Source of the DNA: Brachycybe producta
Taxonomy: Eukaryota; Arthropoda; Diplopoda; Playtdesmida; Andrognathidae
Assembly (NCBI GenBank): GCA_036925085.1
Contig: JAUPFP010000001.1
Coordinates: forward strand, 13,712,854-13,776,853
Direction: 5' to 3'
DNA length: 64,000 nucleotides
The translations under genes and the position numbers were made by a program. Under the pieces are notes generated by a model. It saw nothing but the letters and a program-made list of their open reading frames with translations. It was not told the DNA's origin and did not search any database. This document shows, one piece after another, positions 1 through 10,700 of this stretch (positions are counted from its first letter, which is position 1; each line of letters opens with the position of its first letter).

Positions 1-2
1 TT

Positions 3-1084
3 CAAAAGTCAACCCTCGATGACCTTTTCGATATTGCTCATCAGGACGCACTCATCAATACTAATGAAGAAGACATGGCATTTTTGTTACTCCAGAGACA
101 AAAGGGACGTCCTGGGCTCTACCACTGGCCCTCAACCAGATATTTTTAAAAAATGTCAAGCTGCGTGGTCTAAGATAGAAAAAAAAACACAAAAGTGGCA
201 TTGAGGATAAAAATGTTAAAAACAAAATAAATAATCCTGAAGAGATTTCAAGCTTTCTGTTAGCACAACTAGAACAGCAGCAGCCCAGGGATATTAAGTC
301 TTAGTTTTTTGGGATGTACTACTGAAGAAGAAATTTTTTTCAGGGCACCTGGTGCCATTCATCATGCTAGGTGGATGGCCAAAGTTTCCATTAAATGATG
401 TGGAAAAGAATGCAATAGGTCAAATTTGTTTGTTTATTATCAATGTTTATGTGAGAGCTTGGTTTAATGCCCCCAAGGCGGCCATGGCTCCGAACCAAGA
501 TTTGCAACTGTTAAAATCATTTATAAATTATAAAAAAATTGATAAAGAGGTATCAGAAAAAGTACTAGGCAAAATTATAAATCACCAGTGGTATCAAAAT
601 CCAGAACAAGTGGCATTTGGATTTTTCGATGAAACTTTGAAGAAAGAAATTAGGAAAAAATGGCTTTAAAATTATTATCTTTTCGAGACCAGGAGGACGA
701 AAATGAATTACATGACAGAAATGTAAGAGCACAAATCAGCATTGAAGAAGCACATTCGTTGTTGAACAAGGAAATAGATTTTTTCATTTCTCCTCAAACT
801 TTTGATTTTTTTAAACGTTTCAAAATTACAACTTCTTTCTTGAAAATTGATCCAGGTGTTTGGTTTGAAAACCCTGATTAATTGAAAGGTAAAATGATAG
901 TAGAAAAATTAAAGGTTGTAAATGACACAACAGAGAGGGGTGTCAAATTGATCCAAGATTTTAATTCATGTATTACCAAAAACGAAGAACAACGCCAGTA
1001 TTTGTTACAAGTCGTAGCAGAATGTAGGAAACTTTACCCCGATACTGCAAAAGCCACCCTCTCTAAGCTTCTCCCTGATGTTTA
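3..1084 (+). pseudogene. Broken copy of a widespread uncharacterised protein (family 1)
   Basis: I do not know the function. One plus-strand protein can be followed in pieces across changing frames: an N-terminal piece to about 155 ending in a stop, a middle piece from about 327 to 669 (with QDLQLLKSF and NHQWYQNPEQVAFGFFD), and a C-terminal piece from 660 to 1084 (with VVNDTTERGVKLIQDFN and RQYLLQVVAECRKLYPD). It is cut by frameshifts near 155-330, 400 and 660 and by an in-frame TAA at 879-881, so it is not functional. The pieces remind me of a protein annotated as uncharacterised in many arthropod and cnidarian genomes, with no named domain; that is recollection, not a search. The gene runs in from outside the window. 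No introns are evident, which would fit a retrocopy or a gene carried by a transposon. Confidence 0.55.
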
Positions 1085-2165
1085 AATTATGTAAAATTTA
1101 AGTAAATGTCATTTCTTTTATGTTGTTTTTTAATTGGTACAATATACTTTAATACTCTTTTTTGTAATACATCTATCTTATAATACATCAGCATTTTTTT
1201 CGTGAATTAAATTTGTTGTAACTTACTCGCATTTGTATTCTTCTCCTCATTTCCTCTTGGGGCGGGAAATTTTCTATGAAAACATGTTCAGTACGTGACA
1301 TGAACTGTTTTTCGATTTAAACAATAAAACAAATTCAGTAAGATTATGATCAGAGATATTCACGTCTAGAGATGATCTTGAGCGTGTTCAGAAAATGTCG
1401 ATTTTGGGGATCTGGAACACAACCGGCCCTAAAAATTGCCTAATATCTTCAAATCTATGATCCGTACCTAAAACATGGTTGAGGTGATGTTTGTGGGCAA
1501 TAACATTGTCAATAAAATGAGACCATGATCAGGTCTCTAGGATAAATAGTTTTCATTTTATAAGAGAATAACCGAGATTTTTTAACAAAAACTACCTAAA
1601 ATCGTAACTTCAAGGTCGATGAGGCACGGGGTCTTGCGTTGAATAGACAAAAGTAAAACCCAGATAAAGCTGGTTGACACTGGACGTGTTTGCACATTTC
1701 CCTCTGTCTGCCCACTCCCATCCTTCCCTTTGTTGTCTTTCCTCCTACAGAGTGCCTCTTGACTTAGTGCTGTACACATGTTGTTCTTTGTTTTATCTGA
1801 AGTGGCAAGTTTTTCATTTTTGATTTTGTGCTGTTAATTTACGACGGCTTCTAGAGGATGTGTTACTTCATCCGATTGTTTCTGCTACATTTGTGGTAAC
1901 TACATAGTTAAAAAGCAACAAAGAAATATTTCCGATTTCGTTAAAAAGTTTACTTGGCTTACTTTGGCATGAAGTTAGGTGATCAAGATAAAACTTGCCC
2001 CCCCACAATGTCTACTCAGTTTGTGATGAGGAATTAAGGCAGTGGAGTCAAGGTAAAAAACAATCATTTCATTTTGGCATTCCCATGGTGTGGAGGGAAC
2101 CAAGAAATCAAAAACAGCGATGACTGTTATTTTTGTTCGTGCAATGTGCAAGGTTTCAACTTAAA
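1085..2165. other. AT-rich stretch without a recognisable gene
   Basis: Nothing supportable was found. The only open frame of note is a 65-codon minus-strand one at 1582-1779 with no family features. The stretch separates the two broken uncharacterised genes. Confidence 0.5.
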
Positions 2166-2287
2166 AAATAAAAAACATATCTTATCCTAACATCCCATCA
2201 GCAATCCGCCCCATTCCGCATGGGCCTACTATACCGATACCTTCCCCACCAGATACTCTAGATAATGTTTTACATGAGCCAGACACA

Positions 2288-3437
2288 ATGTCTCCACCGT
2301 GTGGTAGTGATGAAGACAGTGACAGTTACGATCCTGGTACAAGCGAGCCAATAAATTTCACTCAATCTGAATTGAATGATTTGGTCAGAGACTTAGGTCT
2401 TCCAAAGACTTCAGCAGAAGTTTTAGGATCAAGATTGAAGGAAAAAAATCTGTTGGATTCTGGTACGTCTTTTTCGTGGAACAGAGAAAAAGAGTTTGTC
2501 TCATATTTTTCTCAAGAAGGTGACCTAGTTTATTGTAACAATGTCCCTGGAGTTATGGAACGTTTTCATTTTGACTATGTACCAGAAGATTGGAGACTTT
2601 TCATCGATTCCTCAAAAAGAAGCTTCAAAGCGGTACTCCAACACAACAGTAACAAGTATGCTTCAGTACCTGTTGGTCATTCTGTTCATTTGAAGGAAAC
2701 ATGAAAATATTGAGCTGGTAGTCAACAAACTTTGCTATTCAAGCCATAAATGGATGATTTGTGGTGACTTAAAAGTCATTTCAATGTTGCTTGGTCAACA
2801 GAGTGGTTACACAAAGTATCCATGTTTCCTCTGTGAATGGGATAACCGTGACAGAAAACAACATTATATAAAGAAAGAATGGCCTGTTAGAAAAAACTTG
2901 GAGGCTGGTACAAAAATATTTAAAGAAAGAGTCTTGTAGACCCAAAAAAGTTCTGTTTCCTCCCCTTCACATCAAATTGGGTCTAATGAAACAATTTGTT
3001 AAAGCATTACCAAAGGAAAGAGAATGTTTTAGATATCTTTGTGAGCAGTTTCCTGGTTTATCTGAGACGAAGTTAAAAGAAGGAGTGTTTGTTGGACCTG
3101 ACATCTGAAGACTGATGAAGGATGGCAACTTTAAGACAAAAATGGACCCGAAAGAAAAAGTAGCATGGGTATCTTTTAAACCTGTTGTAACCGGTTTCCT
3201 TGGGAACAAAAAGGACCCAAACTACAAGCCCATGGTGCCAAATATGTTGAAAAGCTTCAAGAATTTAGGCTGTAATAAGAGCCTAAAAGTACATTTTCTC
3301 CACTCGCAATTGAAAAGCAATATCAAGAAAGGTGGAATGTTAATATGATAGCGGACTGTTGCTGGATGCTGAAAAGGAACGATCCTCAGCAAGCCTACAA
3401 CAGAAAAAGCACAAAAAGAAGTTTTGATTGGAAGCAA
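2288..3437 (+). pseudogene. Broken copy of a widespread uncharacterised protein (family 2)
   Basis: Three plus-strand pieces in order look like one protein. The first (2288-2704) has an acidic Ser-rich start, then LGLPKTSAEVLGSRLKEKN, DWRLFIDSSKRSFKAVLQHN and VPVGHSVHLKE. The second (2754-2939) has SGYTKYPCFLCEWDNRDRK and KKEWPVRKNLEAG. The third (2967-3437) is spread over frames, with FVKALPKERECFRY, VSFKPVVTGFLGN, a block around NLGCNKSLKVHFLHSQL, and a basic C-terminus. Frame changes near 2704 and 2939 and a TGA near 3107 break it. I recall this arrangement from uncharacterised proteins that are multicopy in arthropod and Hydra genomes; function is unknown and the multicopy habit suggests a mobile-element protein. 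Cys-x-x-Cys pairs are present but no known catalytic motif is visible. Confidence 0.55.
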
Positions 3438-3689
3438 AAACGATACTACATTCCATTTTATTAATTTTGTGTTGATTTAATGAAAAATGTTGTATTGCAT
3501 ATGATTTTAATAAATTTATAATAATTAGCTAACTATTCCTAAAATACATCCACGTTTTGTGAAAAAACCTTACGTGATAGACAAAAATGGGTTTCATTTT
3601 TGAATTCAGCACTAAAAACACATAAGAATAAGTGACTAAAGGCAAAACAATGTTTAAAAAATATTGTTTTGCAGACCTGTGTAATCAAT

Positions 3690-3800
3690 CCAAGCTGACC
3701 AATTAGAGACTAGAATAGAGTGAAAATCTACAATTTTAGTCAGTAAATTTTAGATTTTAGAGCAGAGTGCGGCAGACTCTCAAGGAGTGTTGAAATGAAC
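3690..3800. repeat. Interspersed repeat segment, relative of 57715-57810
   Basis: The stretch beginning ACCAATTAGAGA and continuing through a TAGTCAGTAAATTTTA-like run resembles a segment near 57719 that has the same order of motifs. Both are followed within about 100-150 bp by short tandem repeats. This suggests two copies of one old noncoding element, perhaps an LTR or its leader. No protein is attached. Confidence 0.35.
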
Positions 3801-3887
3801 AGGGAACTACAGTTGTAAGTCACAGTTGAGATTTATCCATACACTAGATTTCTATGAAAACCAAGTATATGTATTTGGTCCAACAAA

Positions 3888-4026
3888 GACATTTTCAGAA
3901 CTTCGAAAATTGTTATATTACAAACAATTTTCAGAACTTAGAAATTTTTTGCGTTTAACATTTTCAGAACTTAGAAAATTTTTGCATTGCAAACATTGTT
4001 CAGAACTTAGAAGAATTATGCATTGA
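3888..4026. repeat. Four tandem copies of a 34-36 bp unit
   Basis: The core TTTTCAGAACTTAGAAAATT recurs at about 3889, 3928, 3960 and, diverged, 3996. Each unit ends in a TTGCATTGCAAAC-like run. The short open frame over it is a translation of the repeat and not a gene. Confidence 0.7.
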
Positions 4027-4029
4027 TTC

Positions 4030-6940
4030 TGTTCTTGTGTGTGGTTTGCAATAATTCTAATCTTGTATATTTAATTTATAAATCTTATTCTATGCACTTT
4101 TGGGTCTTTACATATTTTTGAGTTAAAAATCAGTCTGTAAAATGCAAAATCTTTAATCCAAATAGTTGTTCCCTACGTACAATAAATATTGCCAATTTAC
4201 AATTTCCATCGTGTCCGAGTGATGATTAGAGTTGATGTTGAGTTGAAATCGTCAGATCAAGTGCCAAAATTAAGTGAAAGTGCTATCACAAAACAATTGC
4301 CAAAATCATCAAGCTGTGGAAGTGCTAAAATCAAAACCTGGAATCAAGACCACAACCAATAACCAACTACTGGGTACCAGCAGCAAGAAAGGTAAGACAA
4401 AAACTCAATATATTTTCCTTTAATATAAGGCCATCTCTTATCCAATACCTTAATAACAACAAAAAAACAAAGGGCACAGAACTCTTAAAACAAGGATTAC
4501 TTCCCCCTTTAAAACTAGTAATAGTTTGGGAAAAGAACCAATCTGTAAGCTCCACTCATTCCCCTTTCCCAAAAAATCTTAATTTTAAAATCAAGGGCCA
4601 AAGCGTGGGGGTTAACAAATAACACTTATCACTTAAGTGTGATAAGAGTCGATTGTTTGTGCCCTGAGAATCTGTCTTGTGGATTCTCAGGGTATATAAA
4701 GAGTAATATTTTTTTGTTTGGGACCGATTTCTAAAACACCGAACCTATGCCCAATTTTGGCTAGGTTCTTTTCATTAACTTTACAAAGCGTTATTATTTC
4801 TACGTGTTGTGATTTTCATATCAAGTTTTCTATTTCGCTTACTATATTTGTCTACAAAATAAACTTCTATTTTACATTTAAACTTAAACAGTGGTGTTTA
4901 ATTATTTGTAACTTAAATTCCGCGATTGTGCATTTCATCATTCCATTGCATCCCTTCACCCATTTGGATACTTCAAGTCCCAAAACAGGTGCAATAATGC
5001 AATACCAGATTGTAAGTATATTCACACTATTTTCAGGGGCAAATTTATGGACGAAAGTCGGAGAGATACAAAGACAAAAGTTTCTCAAGACTGTGAAAGT
5101 CTTTAGCCAGAGACTAGTGAGGACATTAAATAGACGTTATATTGGTCTAGTCCTCCTGGGCTAGTAGAATTAGTGACCTACCAACTCACTATTAATACGA
5201 GTGTAAACTTGCTCGTATCATTTAAAAGTGCAGATTCTGAAAAAGGTCCATCACACTATGACCCCATAATATGGAGAAATTTGCTCTATGGCCGTTTCCC
5301 CACAAACAAATCTTTCGCTATTCCTTTAATGACATACATTATAGGACCTTATACAGTGGCACCAACTGCAACCATAAAATTCATTATAATCGACTGTTTC
5401 ACCTAATGGCTCTAGCTGGCTGTTAAAATTATCTGTATTGGTGTTACATCATGTGGCTTACAACCCAATTCTTTTCTTTTGCAATTGTATACAAAGCCAT
5501 TTATAATGTTAGCCTTAGCATTTTTTTACTTTAAGCACTTTTTAGATTAAAAAAGGAGGTTAAAATGAAATAAAAGAGTATAGTTAAAGTGAATTATCAG
5601 CTTCAACTTCTACCTCTGGACTCCTACTGTACCGACCCTAGTGTCCCTGGTACTCGAGTATCAACACAGCTACCAATAGAGTGAAAGACTCGGGTATCAA
5701 CACTCACTAGACACATTCAAATAGCAACCCACGTAGCTCCAGAGGACCATACAAATGAGTGTTACAGGTTATTACATAATCTAAATGAATAATGAGGACT
5801 ACAAAACAGAAGTTTGAAATAATATCCTATAGAGAATGTTATTTCAATATATCTGGATCACCCAAAGAATCAAATGTCGAGGGTAAAATTATTGGGAATG
5901 GATGCATTCAAAATTGAGGATGGTATGATTCATTAAATTTACTAATCGTGTCATTCCGTCATTATGGTCAGTGCATAGTAATCAGATAATATGAGTAGAA
6001 AATCACAACAAGTAATTATAAATCCTGAATGCAATGTATCTGGCACAATTCATATAATGTTCATATTTAAAGGTAGTATGATAGAAAACAAATTCCATGT
6101 AGAAGGTAAAAAACATTTGCCACAAAAATGACATAATGTGTTATGAATTTTTATATAATCTACATCTACAATGTATGCCATCTTATTTAACCTATTCAAT
6201 TATTATTATTAACCAGTATATGGTAATATTATACATGTATGTTAAAACAGAGAAAATGGGGATAAGAAAATTAATATAATTATTGGTTAGAAGAACAGGA
6301 ATATTTAAGATTGATAAGGTAACATAACACTGACTACTCATTTGTTTTAAGTACCAAATGTCTCACTCTTATGACAAGTGCTGAAGTGTTAATTGAAATG
6401 TGTAAATAAAAGATTGGAACATTGTCTCACACAACTTGGAACTTAGTGTATTCATAAAAAATTGGAACATCAGTAGCCTTCAGATGCTAGAACAGTGAAT
6501 CGAAAATTTCTTTAGAAAATGAGAATAACTCTTTGATTACTTGGATCTTGGTTTAACACTGTGGGAGAACATTTCATTAGAGCTAATGAACTTTTGGGAG
6601 ACTGGACAACTTGATGAAATATTATTATTTTGAATACACGGTGCAATATTGAGGTAATTTGTCAATCGAACACAATTGACGATTTAAACAGGTGCAGTTT
6701 TCAGGGAATCAGCCAATTAAAAATAAGATAAAATGAAAATTTTGAAATTTAAGTTAATACATTTGAGAAGACAGTGGCAGTTCTGCTGGGGAAGTATGTG
6801 GGCAGTATGTGTCTGAGAAGTAACAGGGTGCTAAAAATGCTGTGGTAAAAAGAATTTTTGTAGAACTTGTGTTCTGAAACAAAAAAGTGAAGCACCAGCA
6901 ATCAACAAAGGAAAACTACCCACCAGTAACAGGTAGGACA
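4030..6940. other. Long AT-rich noncoding stretch
   Basis: No supportable coding region. A 148-codon open frame at 4718-5164 is Phe/Ile/Leu-rich translation of AT-rich DNA without a recognisable domain. The one notable spot is a hairpin followed by a TATA box at 4662-4700. The remainder (5400-6940) shows nothing beyond A/T runs. Confidence 0.5.
4662..4700 (+). promoter_or_regulatory. Perfect 11-bp hairpin abutting a TATA box
   Basis: CCCTGAGAATC (4662-4672) pairs perfectly with GATTCTCAGGG (4682-4692) across a 9-nt loop, and TATATAAA follows at once (4693-4700). A second inverted repeat, CTTATCAC with GTGATAAG, lies just upstream at 4625-4646. The layout resembles an LTR or transposon promoter, but no LTR partner or downstream gene was found. 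Confidence 0.35.
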
Positions 6941-6944
6941 AACG

Positions 6945-7059
6945 AAAACAAAAACATATACATATATACATACACAAAACATATAGATATACATACATTT
7001 ATATATACATGCATATATAAATATATGTATATATATAAAAATATATTTATATATATATA
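6945..7059. repeat. TA-rich microsatellite used as insertion site by element A
   Basis: Degenerate (TA)n/(ATAC)n runs lead directly into the 5' LTR at 7060 and resume directly after the 3' LTR at 16391. The bases flanking both ends are TATA, consistent with a 4-bp target duplication, although the repeat makes the exact duplication ambiguous. Confidence 0.8.
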
Positions 7060-7628
7060 TGTGACGGGGTGATATTTTACTCACCTTTTCCACAAAATGG
7101 AATCGTCCTATCATCAATACACCTCTTGTACTCGCTGAGATGGATAACTATATCCATCTCTCTCTCTGTTTCCTTTCTCTCTTCTGCGTCCGCGTGAGTG
7201 TGATCTATGACGTCACTTCCGCGGGATTGGAATATTCTGGAGCCTCGTGTTTGGAAACGTCCCCGTAGAATGGGGCGTGGTCAAACACGAGGGTATAAAA
7301 GGCGCGATGTTCAAATCTCGCGGTTCTTTCTTTGCTTATATGACGCTCATGCAGACGCTCTATAAGCCGTCTGCTTTCTGTCCGAGAGGACCGCTTATTT
7401 TCTACCGCCAATTGTAAATATAATCGTTCACCATCCTCTGTACCCTTCCTTCTGAGGAGACACAAACTATCATATGTTTGTTTGCAGAATAAATATTTCA
7501 TTTATTCTGCATTTAGTTTCCTTATTCTTCCATCATTTTAACAACGATCGGCCATTTTATTGGGTTGCCTTCCGTGCTCTTTTGTGGCAATTATCTGAGC
7601 CCCAGAATCGAAAACCCGTACTGTCACA
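7060..7628 (+). repeat. 5' LTR of element A
   Basis: It is 569 bp, TGTGAC...GTCACA, and matches 15821-16390 along its length. It carries TGACGTCA at 7208, TATAAAA at 7294 and AATAAA at 7488, a normal U3-R-U5 order for an RNA polymerase II LTR. Confidence 0.93.
7208..7300 (+). promoter_or_regulatory. LTR core promoter: CRE palindrome, ETS-like site, TATA box
   Basis: A perfect CRE/ATF palindrome TGACGTCA (7208-7215) runs directly into CTTCCGCGG, an ETS-type core, and TATAAAA follows at 7294-7300. The same sites recur in the 3' LTR (TGACGTCA at 15969, TATAAAA at 16056). The motif names are established consensus sequences; their use here is inferred. Confidence 0.6.
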
Positions 7629-7651
7629 TTTGGTGGAGGTGCGGGGTACCC
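7629..7651 (+). other. Primer-binding site region of element A
   Basis: Directly after the LTR end comes TTTGGTGGAGGTGCGGGG. It starts with the TGG that would pair with the CCA end of a tRNA. I cannot name the tRNA with confidence. Element G has a similar TTGGTGGAGGAGCTGGG after its LTR. Confidence 0.6.
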
Positions 7652-7702
7652 CATAATTTAGCCGCGTTTTTTGAATAATTTGGAAGAAAAGTGTAATTTT
7701 TT

Positions 7703-10700
7703 ATGTATGTAAACAACAACAACACACGCCCCCCAGACGGTGATTCTGTGGGGGAGAGGGTTATTTTTAACCCACGGACTACAAGAAATCCTCTGATTTC
7801 TTTACGACAACCTCAAGAGATGGATCGACATCATCATCCTGAACTTGATACCGGATTTGACACACCTTCCATGGAGGATAATGTGAGTAATCAATTTATT
7901 GAAAGTCAATCTATGACACCACAAAATCTTCAGTTGGGAGGTTCCTCTTCTTTCGGAATTACCGAAAAAATGAGGATGCCTACTGAATTGATATACACAA
8001 CCAGCTGTTCAACATTAACAACTGAACATATCCGACCAAGTTGTGAGTCACTCAGTCTGCATACTTCTTTCGGAATCTCGAATGAAGGAGCAGCTGGGGG
8101 ATTTTTACAACAGGATACACCCACACAAACACCTGTTGAGTCGGCGGAGATGGGGGGGATCGATGTCCCTCTTGCGGCATCCGCATTGATGGTGACATCA
8201 GATTCTTCGTCACCAAGACAGGCTAGACAGAGTGTCTCCTGCCCTCCTTTAACCGTGCAGACTCAGCTTACATCTCACGCACACGAAATAGGGCGGGAAA
8301 ATTCAAATTCTCATTCATTGCCGATACAAACAACACAATCTTTTGGGCGGCAAAATTTGAATTTTTATTCTTTACCATCACAACTAACGTCCAATTTTAG
8401 GCGGGAAAATCTGAATCAACCTCCTATACAACCAATACAAAATTTTTGGCGGGAAAATCTCAATTCTCATCAACCTCCTACACAACCAATACAAAATTTT
8501 TGGCGGGAAAATCTCAACTCTCACCAAACTCCTATACAACCAATGCAAAATTTTTGGCGGGAAAATCTCAATTCTCACCAACTCCCTATGCAACCAATGC
8601 AAAATTTTTGGCGGGAAAATGCAGATACATTGGATCCTATGTCTCGATCCATGGCTACTCAACAGCAGCCAACACAAAATTTTTGGCGGGAAAATTTGGA
8701 CTCAATGAATGAAATGACCAACACTTCATTAATTCAATCCACACAACCAGAAATTTGGCGGGAAAATCAAACGACTGTCCCACATTATATGCTACCTCAG
8801 CGTACACGCTTACCACACACCCAAGCTCAGCGGATTCAACACCACATGACGTCATACTCCCAGTCACAGGATCAGACATCAACTGGGACTGTGCCTATGG
8901 CTGATGGTGGTATCCGTTATCAGCCATGGGGGGGTGTGAGGTCAGGTGAGGGGGGACTCAATACATGCGATGCAACAGCCGGGTTCTCACATTCTCAGCT
9001 TACACATGTGCAGTCTCCGCATTCATCAATGCCGGGACCCCACATGCAGGCACCTACATACACCCAGCCTATGCAGATGCAATCCCAGCCGGGACCACAC
9101 ATACCAGAGTCAATATACACCCAGAATATGCAAATGCAATTCCAGCCGGGACCCCACATGCAAGTTTCCTCATGCACTCAACCTGTGCAAATGCAAACTC
9201 AGCCAGGACCCCACATGCAAGTTTCCTCATGCACTCAACCTGTGCAAATGCAAACTCAGCCGGGACCCCACATGCAAGTTTCCTCATGCACTCAACCTGT
9301 GCAAATGCAAACTCAGCCGGGATCCCACATGCAAGTTTCCTCATGTACCCAGCCTGTGCATGCACAATCTCAGCCGGGACCCCACATACAAGCGCCATCA
9401 TACACTCAGCCTGTGCATGGGCAATCTCAGCCGGGACCCCACATACAAGCACCATCATACACTCAGCCTGTGCATGTGCAATCTCAGCCGGGACCCCACA
9501 TGCAGCCTGTGCATGTGCAGCCTCAGCATTTATCAACGCCGGGTTCCCACAGCCAAGCACCTTGGTGCACCCAGTCTGAGTCGCAGCAACCCTTGGCCCA
9601 TGTCAGAGGGACTGTAGAGGGGGCCGTTTATCACCGGCCGTCAGAGGGTAGACCTGCAGGGGAGGACAGCACGATGGGGAATAGTCAGGGTAGAGGGGGT
9701 TTGCCAATGCGAAACACCAATGAGCTCTCAATAGAAGAACTCAATAAACGGTATGGGCATCGACATCCTTTAGATCACCTCAAGCCATTTACTGGGAGAG
9801 GCCAGGTTACCGCATTCCTGGAAAAGTTTGAGGCCATTGCTGCCTTACATGAATGGACCCCCAATCACCGATATTTCTACATCACAACATGCGTCAAGGA
9901 TGATGCATGGGATTGGTTATCACGTACCAGGCATCGAAATCCTGGACTAGACTGGTGGGGACTCAAAGACAAGATGATGGAAGAGTTTGGCCGACCAGGG
10001 GAGAACCTGTTACTAAGCAAAGATCTAAAGAAGCTTAAGCAGGAGGACGGAGAACCCACACCTAATTTCATCCGGAAATTCCTGAAGGTATCTGAGAAAC
10101 TATACCCGGACATGTCCGACGACTTACGTATAGGTCAGCTACGAGAGGCACTGCATCCCACGATGAGCAGGGCAGTTGAGGCTGCTTCGGGGGCAAACCT
10201 AAAAGCCTTCATAGATTACGCAGTAAACATCGAATGCACATTGTATCTCGCCGGAAAATGGAATTTGAGACGTGAGGAGGATGAAGAGGTGGAGAGATCC
10301 TCAAGTCTGGCACGAAATACCAACCGGACTCATATTTCCCAACGAACACACTCAACCAGCAATAACTCCTCAGACAGTGCAACAGACACCTCCGGTGCTC
10401 CTACCACATGGACCGACCGGACGGGACCCGCTCAGTCGGACCGTGGGGCAAGAGCTGCCCCAAGTGATACCCGAAAAAGACCCGCACCGGATCAAAAGAA
10501 GGTGGATGAGACGAAAGCAAAATGCTTCCGCTGTTATAAGATGGGGCATTTTTCCCGAAACTGCCCGGATCGCAAAAAGGTTAATGAGCTCACGAATGAA
10601 TGTCAAAATGAGGTATACTCAGTCGACATCGTAGTGGCATCTAGTGGCGTGGAGTTGGCAGTCATCTACCTCGGAGACCAAGTCAGCTATGTACCTTTGG

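Noticed and set aside
4718..5164. 148-codon open frame in AT-rich DNA
   Set aside because: Phe/Ile/Leu-rich translation without domain, no homologous feature and no supporting context; treated as chance.
6887..7117. Tyr/Ile-rich frames on both strands
   Set aside because: Translations of the TA microsatellite.
8384..8677. 97-codon minus-strand frame with regular FPPKIL repeats
   Set aside because: Antisense translation of the 54-bp gag repeat.
9069..9560. 163-codon minus-strand frame and two further plus-strand frames over the gag repeats
   Set aside because: They are translations of the 57-bp repeat in other frames; periodicity alone keeps them open.
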